Assembly: GCA_963922205.1 (NCBI GenBank)
Contig: CAWUHX010000275.1
Coordinates: forward strand, 372,001 to 436,000
Length of the DNA: 64,000 bases
Source: Romanomermis culicivorax
Lineage: Eukaryota > Nematoda > Enoplea > Mermithida > Mermithidae
Direction of reading: 5' to 3'
The translations under genes and the position numbers were made by a program. Positions within the stretch are counted from its first letter, which is position 1. Every line of letters begins with the position of its first letter. Shown one piece after another: positions 1 through 38,768 of this stretch. The notes under the pieces were generated by a model that ran no database searches, was not told the origin of the DNA, and saw nothing but the letters and a program-made list of their open reading frames with translations.

Positions 1-380
1 CGCAAGTGAAACCAGCCGTCCACATGCGAGGCGCAGCCATCTGCAGGCGGGACGTTGCCGCCTGCAAATGAGACGCAGCTGTTCGCAAGACGCAGTCTCC
101 CGCAAGCAAGGCGCTGCGGACTGCAAGTGTGCACGTGAAACGCAGCCGTATGCAACTGAGATGCAGTCACCCAGGAATGAGACACAGCCGTCTGCTTGTG
201 AGACGCAGCCGTCCGCAAGTGAGACGCCATTGCCTGCAAGTGAGACACAGCGAGACGCAGCCATCCACAGGTGAAATCCTACAGTCCGCAAGTGAGACAC
301 TGCTTTCCACAAGTGAGTCGCAGCCATCCACAAGTGTGATGCAGCTGTCCGCAAGTGAGATGCAGCCGTCAGCAGGCATT
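1..380. repeat. Minisatellite array, about 21-bp unit
   Basis: Degenerate tandem copies of a unit close to GCAAGTGAGACGCAGCCGTC fill the first 380 bases and run off the left edge. The core AAGTGAGACG also occurs in the short arrays near 16.0 and 19.7 kb, and in variant form in the 60.7-62.2 kb element, so this may be one arm of the same class of mirror-arranged repeat. Long open frames across it are a by-product of the repeat period. Confidence 0.85.
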
Positions 381-912
381 ATGACTATCTATCAAAACTC
401 GATCAAATTATCGAATTCCAACTAGTATCCAGCGAGTATATTTTCTTTTTTCTCTTTAAAATTCCAATCGAGGAATTTTCCAAAACTTTATTCCGAAGCA
501 TCACAATGCACTCGAGAAGCCATTTCGACAGTTTCACTCTCAGCAAATCTTTTGACACTAATATCAAAAACGAAGATTTCTGACTATCCGTAAAGGAATT
601 AAATTTCCTGTAGTTTCTTGGTGATAACTCTGAACAACCCAAACTGAGCCCTTTTTCGCTCCGGCTGAACAGACGAAATTCGTCACAAAAATCATAAAAA
701 TATTAGATATGACGCGAAGCACTGAAAAAATTGGTATTTCTGGCCGTTTTTTAATTTTCTACAAAAAACTGACATTTTTCAGTTTTTCTCGGCCAAAATG
801 ATGGGGTTCCTATGGCTAGCCCTATAAAACTGTACTGGCCCGTCTGAAGTAAGAAGTATAATTTGATGATACGTTTTACCACTGCACGCCAGCGAATCGA
901 GGCTCACAACCC
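381..912. other. Intergenic, downstream of the TMC stop codon
   Basis: No exon is visible. Bases about 640-850 resemble the repeat family found at 6955-7150, 17775-18213 and 55955-56298: AT-rich text ending near a CTATGGCTAGCC motif. This is a diverged fragment without clear ends. Confidence 0.45.
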
Positions 913-26762
<25,850 letters not shown>

Positions 26763-29098
26763 CTTTAGCAGAAAACTTTACGTTTTTGCAGTATAGATGA
26801 GAAAGAAAATCGAACGTCTTGGGTAAAGCCTCTTTCGCTTAATAAGTTCGGCTACTCATTAGTGCCAAAATTTTTACTCTTCAGGACCTTTACTTGATAA
26901 AGAGCTCGCGTGTTTTTGGTTCATGGTATAATCGATACCATTCAACCGTATGGTAAAAAACTTGCGAAGCAGACAATGTTTTTGCCGTTTTGGGTGGAAT
27001 ATTAATGATCGAGGCTTGCAGCAGGATGTTATTTAGCAAGAAGCTTTTTGTTGTTTTGGGGATTTTTTCGGGAACAAGAATACATATATTAGTGAGAGAT
27101 TTTATTTAAAAAATGATAAAATATGAAAGCTGTTTGTGGCTAATAATAATTCGTTTAAAAAAGTAAGGACTTTGTGGGTGGCAAGGGAGAACTCTAGTAA
27201 CAGGTCGAATTTTTGTCAAATTTATATACTTGGCTAAAATTATGCGCTCTATAGGGCATTCGATAGCCTAAAACGATCCGAGTAGACCATCACAACCATT
27301 ATTTTCTATTGTACCTTATTTACAGTCGAATTGGCTGCAGTGAATATTCGCGAGTTCTCTTATACCTGGCCTCGACAATCAGTAAAGTGCAACGTTACAT
27401 CTGTGATAACATACGTTTGGAAGGTAATGTCCATCAAAAACATTCTTAGAAATGTCCTATACTCTGATGAAGTCTGAGAGCTTAATTAGAGAAGAATAAA
27501 TAATCTTTTCTTTTTTTTGATCTTTTTTTGATCTTTTTTGAAGATTTTGAAGATTTTTTTGAAGATCTTCTTTGAAATCTGAAAGTCCTATCGAATTCAA
27601 TTTTCTGCATGCCTCTATCTATTACGCCTCCTGAAATCTGGTATAGGCGAGCTTCCAATTGTCTGACACATTATGCAAATTTAGTGTAATACGGACAAAA
27701 ACGTTTAGTGTAAATTATTCAGGTGGCTATGGGCAATTGAAAATAGAATATCATGAACGATTTTAAAATTCATCCTCAAAGACGTAGTGCTGCATCAACC
27801 GTTTTTGTTAGATAACCTGATTCACAATCTAATTTGCATAAATGTTTTGATCGAAATACAAATTTCGGGAACTCCAGATTTCAGGAACAATAATAAACAC
27901 GTATAATGCCGCATTTGATACTTCAGTATATTTTTTCTTGTGTACTCCTAAATAATAATTGTGGAAAGTGAGTACTTTTCTATATGTTTAGGATTTTCTG
28001 CTCAACCAGCTAATTTTTGAGCGGACTCAGCTAATGTGCAGTAACTTTTAGCGCAAATTTTTACTGCAGAGGCTTTTAGTGTACGATTTTGATAAAACAA
28101 TTGATTTATGCCCTTTTTTAAAGTTTGAATTATTTTATTAAAAAACAGACCATAATAATGATGTAATCAGCTCCCGTAAATTAGATTCTGTCTGCATGAA
28201 CTGAGCACGTCATTGAAGTTTTTAACCGTTCATTATCGTGCGTGATGCGAGACTATAAATGACACTTTGTATGAGAATTTCTTTTGAATACGGCCCAGAT
28301 TTTTAGCGAACCATCGGGAAAAGTCTTTTTCGCTTTTTTTCATAAAAACCAACTTAAAAGTAGATTGATGTTTTCCGTTTGTCTCTTAAAAATTAATTGG
28401 AGCAGATTTAAAAATAATCAAAGCATAAGGAAGCTTAAAACAGCATTCTAATTAATCTGTACGACAAAAAATTGTTTCATCGGGCAGATAGTTTTACTAA
28501 GTAAATACTAAACAGAATATTTATGATAAATTTTCAGCTAAAGTAGGACCGTTATCAAAAGTAGTTATATGTGTACCCGACCATAAAATAGTATTGCGAG
28601 TTGTAGACAACGAAATCCTTCTCTAAGAAAAATTCTTACTGTATATAGTGAAATAACACATATGTATTGATGTCACATTCGGCAGTTCTGGTCTGGTTGC
28701 ATTTAAAAAATAGTAACTGGCTATATTCCATTTTTAAAAATGTGGCTCGAAATGCAAGAAAATCTTCAGGCAGATAATATGCGTCAAACGCCCACATTTT
28801 CGGCTCAATTTGCGGACCTAACTGCTGTAGAAAATTTGGGAAAAACAGTGTCGGCCCATGCTGTAGGTTTGACATTTGCCTGAGCATCTTTTTGCAATTA
28901 CAAGCTCCTTTAAAAAAGGACTATTGTTGATTTCAGTGGACTTAGTTTTAGAGGACCTATCCGAAAAACAAAATTGTTCAGCGATAGCGAAATTAAAGAA
29001 ATATCCATTAAACAAAAGATCACATTGGGGAGGGGGTATTTGATCATTTATTGTATTTACTTCGAAAATTCATTATTGAACGACAAATTCTTGACACA
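26763..29098. other. Upstream of TMC; no supported gene
   Basis: This stretch should hold the TMC promoter, but I see no convincing TATA box or initiator. Low-complexity TTTTTTGAAGAT runs lie at 27505-27570. A minus-strand open stretch at 28636-29015 is mildly coding-like in more than one frame but lacks a motif or clean splice sites. Confidence 0.5.
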
Positions 29099-29346
29099 TA
29101 TAGTCTGCTTTTTATAAAATGCTTCTAAATAGAAAAGTGACACAAATCAGTATCGTCGTCAAAATCCCTTACATAGAGCTCTTAGTGTAAAATTTTTCAC
29201 TAGAAAAATTGTTGAAGGTTATGTCAGTATGCTCACAAATTTTCATTCCTCTCTGGTATATCGTTTATCAGAAAATCGTGAAAATCTGAAATACTACTTG
29301 CTTTCCACTTTTATTATTTAGAAGCATTTTAAAAAAACAGACTATA
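29099..29346. mobile_element. MITE, TATAGTCTG family, full copy 3
   Basis: TATAGTCTGCTTTTTATAAA at the left and TTTTAAAAAAACAGACTATA at the right, 248 bp, highly similar throughout to 7751-7999. Confidence 0.92.
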
Positions 29347-29555
29347 GCTTTCGCTATTGCTCCACATTGGACTATCAGATCTATTCCAGATACCATCGAC
29401 GCAATGGAAAGATATAAGTATAGCCTTGTTTTTTGAAATGTTTATAAATTACGATTACAAAAATGGGTATTGTGTATATTCAAAATCCTCTACCGCTCAT
29501 TTTTTCACCTACTAAAATTGTTAATGCTTGGTTGAGTTGGCCTGCAAATTTTCTC

Positions 29556-31818
29556 ATTAGGGTCAGCCAGGGCAGGGGGCATGACAGAAATTTTGTTTTC
29601 TTTCTTGCTGGCGAAAAGAATGGTATTCTAACATCTAAGCAAATATTCTTCAGCCTATACTATTCAAATATATGAAACTATCTATTTGGTCAGCACTTTT
29701 TACTTTCAAGAGTCAATATCCTAAAGAATCACTTGGATTTAGAACAAAGTGGATAAGTAAAAATTTTGTTTTTCGTCATTTAGAGATATATTGTGCAACT
29801 TTCTACGCTGATTTCTAGTCCGATAAGCATTTTGCACCAAATTTTTTTTCGTTAGACCGCTGTGGTGTACATCGTCCAAAACTCGCATATGCAAATAATT
29901 CTGTAGTCTCACTTATATTTTTCGCAATTTTTTTGATTTCTGAGTCCGGTTTTCTTCACTCGATAACAGATTGAACAAGCGTTTGAACAAATATTTGCAA
30001 TCGCTTATCCGCTGTTAGCGCTAATACAGTGTGCGACAAAAGTTAAAGAAAATAAATTTTTACACTTGACAGATTTTCACTTCAAACATGACAAGTCGGC
30101 ATTGGTCACATAAAATCGACCCTATTTCACCACAACACGTACCACTCATATGCCAAACCGCACGCAAAAATTTAGAACTACACGTCAAAAACCCTTTGAC
30201 CAATCTTTGTATATCTTGGTATCGTAAATGTTCACGCACACTGGGTGATAGCCGCCCTACCACCGACCGCACAGAACTGTAGGGCCTGTTACGAGAGCAG
30301 CACCCGTCACAAGTATCCAGGTTTGGGCCCGTGACTTAAATGCACACATCAAGTCTACGCTTTCAGAGTAAAATGCACGATTGCACCCTGCGTGCATCGT
30401 CACACTTAAGAGGAGAATGTGACGACGCAAGGGCGCATCGGTGCATTCAATCTGAAACTCGTAAACTTGATGTTTCATATCCTAGTCATGGTTCTAGACC
30501 TGGATTCTTGTGACAGGCACAGCTGCAGTTGCAGCAGATGATGCAGGGCCGTGCAGTCAGTGGTAGCGCAGCTACCATAAAGTGCGCGAGAACCATTACA
30601 CTGGCAACAAACTTCAATTCACTCTGACTGTTTTGACAATTGGAATATTTTAACTGAACTGAATTACATTTTTGCTATCCTCCACCGTTTTCTTCATACA
30701 TAGTATTTTTTAATTTAACTGAGATTATGCTAAATTTCTCTTTTTCAATATCAACTTTACAGCTACAAGTACAATAAGAATGACGGAATAAATCTAAAGC
30801 AAATTGGTAATTTTCTACATTTAAATTCCTTAACGTCTGCTAACATTGGCCATGCAATATTTAACGTTCATGCTTGATTTTTCTCGTGCAAATCATAAAA
30901 AGATATTAGATTTTATGGGAATATGAGGTTTGATTTTATTCTACCAAATGCTGAGTTGTTGTGTCAAATATAAAAATTTGTCAATTGAAAGAATCTCAGT
31001 GTTTGAACGCAAAATTTAAATATTGTCATTTAAAATAAATTGCACGAAAAATTGTCAAAAATTGTCCTAGGCATCAATGAAAAATTGAATCAAAAACGTG
31101 CTATAAATGTCATCAAAAACTGGGGATTGATTTACATATTCTGAAATTGGTCAAAGGGTTTGTATCTTGTAGCTCTAAAATTTCACACGCAGTTACGCAT
31201 ATGAACGATACAGTGATGCATATGAACGGCAGTGAAATAAGTTTTTCATTTTATATGACGATTTCCGAGCTGCAATGTTTAAAAAGAAAATTTGTCAAGT
31301 GTGAAAGTTAATATTTTTCGACTTAGTCGCACACTGTATTAGAACTAACGGTCGGATAGGCGATTGTTAATACGTCTTCAAACACCTGTTATCGATTGAA
31401 GATAACTGCATTCAACAATCATAAAAATTGCGAAAAATATGTGGTATTACGGAATAATGTCCATATGTGAGTTTTGGACACTTTACACCAAAACTGTTCA
31501 ATGAAAATTTTTTTATGCAAAATGCTTATCGAATTCAAAAGCAGAGTAAAAAATTGTACTATATGTCTCCAAACGACGAAAAACAAGACGTTTAATTATC
31601 CGCACTCAGGGTAATCCTTCCATAAATTTACTCTGCTTTTATGACTTCTTTGGAATCAATAGGCCTTGTTTAGAAAAATCTTTGAACCAAAGCATCATCT
31701 TCATTCTTATGACGATTTCCTCTTTTATCACACTCATTTTCCTTAATCACCTCCTCGATTTATGCTGAGGTGCTCGAATCTGCTGGGGGTCAATAGTGCC
31801 AAACCCCATACGTGCATG
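29556..31818. mobile_element. hAT-type MITE copy interrupted by a nested element
   Basis: The left half (about 29556-29700) and right half (about 31636-31818, ending GTGCATGTGTG) match the 22399-22820 MITE, and the sequence between is foreign. The nested element therefore arrived later. Confidence 0.75.
29751..31601. mobile_element. Long-TIR DNA element, about 1.85 kb
   Basis: Imperfect inverted arms of about 450 bp (29751-30215 and 31140-31601) start GGATAAGTAAA / GGATAATTAAA and share blocks such as CGATAAGCATTTTGCA. The interior is about 900 bp without a supported gene. A single arm recurs at 36800-37290. No transposase. Confidence 0.75.
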
Positions 31819-32111
31819 TGTGGTAGATTTTATATATGATGTGCAGCGTAGGTCATTCTCAAAATGAAATTCTAACGTCGTATTTCGAAATTCAATGTCA
31901 ACCACAGAAGTTGATCATCAAATAAAGATGATCTGAACGAACTGAATATTGCGTCTCTTGTGAAAGGTAAATGTTTTTATTAAAGCTCCTAAGTTCAATT
32001 TCAAGCGAATATTATCTAAACAAGTTCATGATAATACCGACGCTTATTTTTCATCCACTTTACTTTCCTGATGATTGTCAATGAATTACGAATTGGGCGC
32101 TAACATAATTT

Positions 32112-33736
32112 TCAATGATTGATATCAGAATCTGTTCGTTTCTTTCCTTCCACGCACTTCTCAGGAGGGACGTCGTAAAAAATTGGGGCAGAATTGACGT
32201 TTTCCTCAAAGAGACAAAATTAGGTATGGACATGAAATTCATTATTCCTTTGGTGAGATTTTTCACATTCTTAGGCGTTGCCCAGAAAATGTCGACTAAT
32301 AGTAAATAGTTTGTGGCAGGGCTTAAGATTCGAAAAATGACCTTTTCCAGCGTAGGAAAAGATTCTTGAAATACTTTCGTATCGATGGAATTATAGTCGT
32401 AGCTTTTCAAATAATTTGAACATTTCAAACATTAGGCTCGCCTCTCACGGTAATCAAAAATTGTGCCCTGTTCAGCGATAGGTGGATATAAATGATAAAC
32501 AATTGAGTTTCTACCGCTTAGACGACCAAGAACAGAATTTCGATGACCATGCACGACTGTTTCAAAATTCTTTTTATCGATCAAAGCATATTAGATGGCA
32601 TTTTACTTTGGAAACACGTATTTGAATAAAAGTATTGCCAGGTCATTTGAAATAGAAGTGCAGAGGAAAGACGATTTTATTGAAATCGCTTCTGCTGAGC
32701 GACTGCAATATTTGTAGAAAATTCTTTCAAAAGCAATGCTTTTTGTTGAGAACTCGAATTTGGGTTATGATCAATAAAAAATGAGCACACTTTTAGGAAC
32801 AACAAGTTCATCGCGTTAATTGTCATTTTAAAGATATTTTTAGAGTAAAACATGTGTATATAGGTTTGTTGGGGGTTGTTCGCTTTCTAATTTGCAGATA
32901 ACGAAGCAAAAATTTTTCACGCAAAAATGCATTATTATAAAGTTCAACTCAACAGCTTACTGTAGTTATCGATTAGAATCAAGCGGCTGGACCACGAAAT
33001 CAGTAGGAGAGATAGCGGCTGTTACTGGCACAGTAATTTATTCTACAAGATTTAACGAGAACGGAAAGTACGACACTTCAAGGTCGATTATTTTATATTA
33101 AAATTTATATTTATATATATATATTTATTTATTTATATTTTATATTAAAGCATACCTTGCGCAATGTTCAAATGCCTTCTTTTCAAGTTTGAGGTATGAA
33201 AATCTAACAATAAAATCATTCGCTGCATTGACGAAAACATGAAGTTATAACTGCATGACGCGTGTTCAGTCGAATGCATAATCAGAAAAATTTTGATGAA
33301 ATTAAGTCACACGATTAACACCAGTCCAATAATTGTCGACTCATGTAAAGCAATCATACCAAAACTTCAACCCTTTACTGTTCAGCCATCAATAAGAGTA
33401 TGGATTTAGTAGGTAATATGAAAAACTATTGCATTCTGAACAAAGCTCTCTGCAGGTGTGACTTATTGTCGCAACAACGACTTTACGAATGATGAGATAT
33501 TGCAATGTCACAGAAATGCAAAAAATCGATACATTCAACAATTAATTTTTTAGTCAGGCTATTGGAAATAACTTTGACGATTCAACGCTGTTTTCTTACT
33601 TGGGTGGCTCTTTCGGTTCGCGATGATCTTTGAACAACTTCTTGTAACTATCACTGGATTTCTGCAGCAATAACATCAAATCGGCCACGGCACTGCCGGT
33701 CGAAAGTTTAGAACTACGGGGGCTTAAGGTCAACAT
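32112..33736 (-). CDS. Candidate three-exon small gene, unknown product
   Basis: Exon 1 (33600-33736) starts with ATG and encodes MLTLSPRSSKLSTGSAVADL then MLLLQKSSDSYKKLFKDH, donor AA|gtaaga. Exon 2 (32342-32402) and exon 3 (32112-32204, ending GKKRTDSDINH and TGA) join in phase to give about 96 residues. I do not recognise the protein. Exon 1 has good codon character; the exon 2 acceptor (ttgaaaag) is poor. The gene could instead have other exons. Confidence 0.4.
33100..33150. repeat. AT microsatellite-like tract
   Basis: TATATATATATATTTATTTA-type low-complexity sequence. Confidence 0.9.
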
Positions 33737-34479
33737 TATCCAAGCTTTTCAGCCAATCAATGCTGTAGTAAATCGTTGTTATTCATTTGAAAACATCCTT
33801 GGAATTAGGTTCTATTGCCGTTTGAAGTTTAATTTATAATTCGGAAAAATTCTCAAAAATGGAGTTAATTTCCTAAAGAAAATGAAGAGAATGAATCGAT
33901 TCAACAATGTGTTGATTCAAAAAGTTGAAACAAGAGCCAAGAAAAGATGAATAAAAAAGAAAATGTAGCCGAAATAAACAGAATTTATAAAATAATTCTC
34001 TAATCCTCCATTACTCCTTATAAGAAATGTTTCCTATCGATAAAAAGCAACTTCCTTCCAGGAGAAGCGTCATTCTAGAAAATCTTATGCTCTTTCTAGA
34101 TAGTGTTGGATGAAGAAGCAAGCCAATTTAACTAATTATTCCAGGAATGTGTTATTGAGGCATTTTATGGAAAGAAAAGGAAAGAATAGATACAGACAAA
34201 AAAGCGAAAGAGAGTATTAATAGCTATTTAGAACAAAACAATATCGAAAGTTTGGACATAAATCACATGAACTGATGAGCTTTTTGTGTTACGTGAGGAA
34301 AATTCTGCTTGAACAGGCTTTTCCTCATTATGGAAGAAAGAAAGAAGAAAAATTGAGTCAGACACCGAAAGTATATAATTTAGACTGCTTCCTCCGCCTT
34401 TTTTGTCTTTAATTTTTCTTCGAGAACAAGTGGCTAAAATAAATAGGCAAAGCTTATGGTAGGCAAAGGCTACCATAGA

Positions 34480-34535
34480 CTACCGCAAAGAGTTTCTCTT
34501 CCTTTTCGGACGTCTATGTGGTGCAACTTCTGGAT
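34480..34535 (-). CDS. Possible terminal exon, basic tail
   Basis: Acceptor gcttttcag opens DPEVAPHRRPKRKRNSLR followed by TAG. The tail resembles a nuclear-localisation-type basic cluster. No upstream partner exon was found, so this is tentative. Confidence 0.25.
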
Positions 34536-34723
34536 CTGAAAAGCTAAAAATAACACCAAAAATATTGTGAAAAGATAACAATAAACGTGCCGAAAGATTC
34601 TTCATTAGCACGATTCTTCCAAAAGTAAGCCAGATGGATTTATGGTCAGGTTTTTAGAGAATGATTATAGATTGAAAAGTAACAAAAAACAGTACTGTGG
34701 ACGAAATCGTTCAGGAAATGCCT

Positions 34724-34892
34724 TACTATAGAATCCTTAAACAAAAATCGTTAAGGTTTAGTTAAGGTTTAGTAGTGTGACAAATTTACAGTTCTGCATG
34801 GCATATGGTTCAGCAGAAAATCGTAAAAATGAAATAGTACTGCTTTCCACTTCCAGTATTCAAAAGCATTTCAGGGGAAACAGATCAATGTC
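34724..34892. mobile_element. Partial TATAGTCTG-family MITE
   Basis: The right half of the family (ATATGGTTCAGCAGAAAATCG through AAAAGCATTTCAGGGGAAAC) is recognisable; the left half is lost. Confidence 0.6.
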
Positions 34893-35160
34893 ATTCTGTG
34901 CTCCGAGGAATAAAAAACCTGTGAAAATGTTTCGTGACGGTTGGAGGAACGTGGACGTGATTTGACAATGTCCCAGAAAATTTAGCCTTTTAAACAGAGA
35001 GCTGTGATAAGTAAAAAATTAGCCCTGCCTGAAAATCACATATCTGGTGTAACTTTATGCGTTAGGAACGAAAAAGATATTCATTTCATCTGAAAATCAA
35101 ATCTCGCATAGCATACTAAGAAAAAAATTGCAAATTTTTGATGTTTGGATTTTTGACATA

Positions 35161-36308
35161 CGGTACCGAGACATTAGAGCGCGGTACAATAGAGCGGTGC
35201 GGCCGCGCCTCCTAAACTCATGATATTAAAATTAAAATTATCAAGATAATGGTTAAACGCAAACTATCAGAAATCCACAAAACTTAATTAAATACTTTAG
35301 CCGAAATTAACTTTTTCGAATTTTTTCTTCATTCATCTATCCTCTATTTTCTTGCCAGTTGTCCCATTGTTTCGTCTTTTTTCGTTTTGTCTTATTTAGA
35401 AAAAAAGTAAGAAAAAAAAGAAAAAATCGTTTGCATATCGATGCAAATAATTTAACAAAAATATAAAAATTCTAAATAAAAAATTTCCGCCCCTCCCCCG
35501 AAAAAAATTTTGCGTCGGCCATTGAGACAATAGAGCGCAGGACAATAACGAATAGGCGCAATAGAGCGCAAGGACATCAGAGCGCAAGACGATAGAGCAT
35601 GGACAGTAGTGCACAGAGATATTAAAGCGCAGGACAATAGAGCACAGAAAAATTAGATCAGAGCAAAATAAAAAAACGAAAATAAAATAATTGAAAATAA
35701 ATACATTTCAGCCCAAAAACACTTTCTTTAATTTTTTTCGTGTCTGAAGAAGTTCAGGTCAAAGTTCAGGTCACATTTTTCCACTATGGAATACTTTGTC
35801 AAAAGTTGCGAAAAAAATCGCAGACATTCGACCTTTGAACCTTCGAATAACATTGTTTTATTTTGTTATTTTCGAATTCATCTTGAATTTCTAACCCTCA
35901 TAGAGAATCACACACGCAATTTTTTGTCAGCTTTTGAAATAAAGCTGCTTGCTCAGTATTCTTTTTTCATGTTCAAAAGCAATTTAAAATTCGCGTTCAT
36001 TGCAGATCACGGAAAGTTAGTTAAAATTTTTTCGAACCAATAGACGCGCCCTGTTGTCCCTGCGCTCTATTGTTCTTGCGCTCTATTGTCCTGCACTCTA
36101 ATGTCCCTGCGCTCTATTGTCGTGCGCTCTAATGTCCCTGCGCTCTAGTGTCACTGCGCTCTATAGTCCTGCGCTCTAATGTCCTTGCGCTCTATTGTCC
36201 TGCGCTTTAATGTCTCTACGCTGTAATGTCCGCGCTCTAATGTCCGTGCTCTAATGTCCCTGCGCCGTAATGTCCGCGCTCTATTGTCCCGCGCTCTAAT
36301 GTCCGGTC
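35161..36308. mobile_element. Mirror-arranged minisatellite element, GCGCTCTATTGTCC unit
   Basis: Left arm segments (35168-35203 and 35510-35655) hold tandem GGACAATAGAGCGCA-type units. The right arm (36040-36306) holds about fifteen reverse-complement units such as TGCGCTCTAATGTCCC. Outer ends pair (GACATTAGAGCGCGG with CCGCGCTCTAATGTC). The 385 bp between the inner arms is unique. No gene. Confidence 0.78.
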
Positions 36309-36799
36309 ACGAAAATCACCATATCTACTGCTAAAGCTCAGAAGAACCAAAAATTTTCCTAAAGAATAGATAGTCTACGATCTCTTCTACCTGCTGACCA
36401 AAATTTACGAAAATTCATGTCCTGCAAGGATGTCACACGACTTGAAGTTTGGGCATCATCTTAAAATTGCATTTTCTGATAATTGCTACCTCTATTGTGG
36501 AGCTATCACGGCTGGATAAATTTCAAAAATGAGAAATTTGGACAAGTTCTTAATGCTTAATATTAAGGTAATTCTCGAACTACATAAAAAATTAAATCCG
36601 CAGGGGTACTGTATCCCAGAGACTTAAGAATTTTTGCATTTTTTGACATTTGTCTGAATATTTACGAGACTTGAGATGTATCGGCCAAGGCATGGAGTAA
36701 CTTTATTATTAATTGTTCTGTTTTCTGGATTTTGCATTTTACACTTTTTAGGAAGTTTCAAACGTGTCAGGTAGTATAGGGAGGGATCACCTTGGGTGA

Positions 36800-37290
36800 G
36801 GATAAGTAAATTTTGTTTTTCCTTGTTTAGAAACATATTGCACAATTTTTTACGCTGATTTCGAATCTGATAAGCGTTTTGCACAACATTTTTTCGATGA
36901 GCTATCGCGGTGTAATCTGTCCAATATTCGCATATGCGAATTATTCCATGTTATCGCTTGAATATTTTACAATTTTGAAAATTTTCAGGTGCGGCTTTTT
37001 TAATCAGTAACAGATTGAACAGTTTTTTTGGAAACAAATAGGTAACCGTCTTTCCGAATATTAGTTCTAATACATTGTACATAAAAGTCGAAAAAATTAA
37101 ATTTTTACTTTTGCCAATTTTTCACTTTAAACTTTTCAATCCGTGATTGGTAGAATGAAATCGAACCTTACTTCATCCATCCATAAGCCTAACTTCCTGC
37201 CAACATTTTAAGTTACACAATAAAAATCCAGTAACCAATTTTGGCATATGTAAATTGAACCCCAGTTTTACATGTCATTTATAGCGCGTT
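36800..37290 (+). mobile_element. Single arm of the long-TIR element family
   Basis: Starts GGATAAGTAAATTTTG and follows the left arm of 29751-31601 for about 450 bp. Confidence 0.65.
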
Positions 37291-37860
37291 TTTGCTTCTA
37301 ATTATCATTTATGTCTCGGTAAATTTTCGACAATGTTTCATGAATTTTTTTTGAACCATAATACTTTAATGCAGCTTTCAAACCGTAATCCCAGTGGATT
37401 TCTAGAAATTTGGTTCCACTGCTGCATGTGATGAAATTTAAAAACTTGAACTTTTTCCTTGACAAATTTTAACTTCAAACTTTACAACTCGGTATTGGTT
37501 GTAGAAAATCGAACTCTACTTGACCAAAACATGTACCATCTATGTGCTTAACTGCATGCAAAGATTCATAACTACACGATAAAAACTCTTTGACCAATGT
37601 TAGCATATGTAAATCAAACCCCAGTTCTATATATCATTTATCACACGTTTTTGCATCAAATTATCATCATTCATAATTTTTTAAACGATAGTATTTTAAT
37701 ATGGTCTTCAAACGGCTGATCCAATTGTTTTTTGGACTTTTGGTTTCCTTGCAACATGCAGTAAAATTTTGAGAAATTACATTTTTACAATAGATAACTT
37801 TTTATGTTTGACACAAGAACTCGGCATTTGGTAGAATAAAATCTGCCGACTATCAAGCTA
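37100..37860. repeat. Tandem repeat of about 330 bp, two and a fraction copies
   Basis: Blocks such as ACTTCAAACTTTACAACTCGG and CATATGTAAATCAAACCCCAG recur in order at about 37110, 37450 and 37790. The unit is part of the long-TIR family sequence. Confidence 0.65.
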
Positions 37861-38206
37861 ACAAATGTATTACTTTTTTTCGAAGACATTGATGAAAACT
37901 TCCGGGACACACCTTTGAATCCCAATCTCGTTAAGGGAAACAAGCACTTAGTGAGTTCCCCACATGTATTGATGTTATAACTCTAAGTAATGTCAAAGAG
38001 ATACGATCAGGTGAACATATCTGAGTAGGTACATAACTTCATCAGTCTATTTGATATGACTTAGAGATCATATGTGTGGAACCCATCAAAGGCTTGTTTT
38101 CTAAACGAGATTATGCTTCAAAAAAGTATTCCAGAAGTCTCCATCGATGTCTTCGAAAAATAAGCAATACAGTTGATGGCTTGTTACTCGGCAAAGTCTT
38201 CAAAAC
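37850..38206. repeat. Large palindromic (foldback) repeat
   Basis: Two arms of about 170 bp are near-exact inverted copies, for example TTTTTCGAAGACATTGATG on the left and CATCGATGTCTTCGAAAAA on the right. Nearly the whole element can fold into one hairpin. Confidence 0.85.
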
Positions 38207-38768
38207 TGAGTCGTGTCTGAAATAATTTGGGTCATATGATTCAAATTTTTCTCATGCAAAGCATATACCGCATATAGTTGGTCCTGGCAGGGGCAATACG
38301 GTATGGATTAGTTTATTAGAAAATACCTTAATGGGGCAGAAAAAAGAATATGCTTGCTTGGATAGTTGCCAAGCTAGAAAAAGTAGTGGACTACATTTTT
38401 GAGAACTTGGGTTAATGTTGGAAAAATCCACTTTTGTATCTGTGCAAAAGTATATTCTGTAGTTTCGTCCATTTTGTTCTTCAAAGGACCGTATCAACCA
38501 CAGTAAAACTTTTCTGGATAAAAATTATATGCAAGCTAATGGTTGACTTCACTCAAATGTGGAGAAATGCTAAACCAATAGCAACATAGCATTCTAAGTC
38601 CTGACTGATCCGAATCTATGCCTCTAACTCTAGCTGAAAAATAGTGAGGGATTGGCAAGTAGTCATTTTGTTATTTTTTCAAATTTTGCAGGTGATTGAA
38701 AGAGTATCATCAGGCAGTATAAAAACCTAGAGTTAGTTGCACTACCCCAATCTGGGAATAATCTGAAC

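Noticed and set aside
32892-33101. Plus-strand frame with AAVTGTVIYSTRFNENGKYD
   Set aside because: Mildly coding-like but without splice sites, motif or a partner exon.
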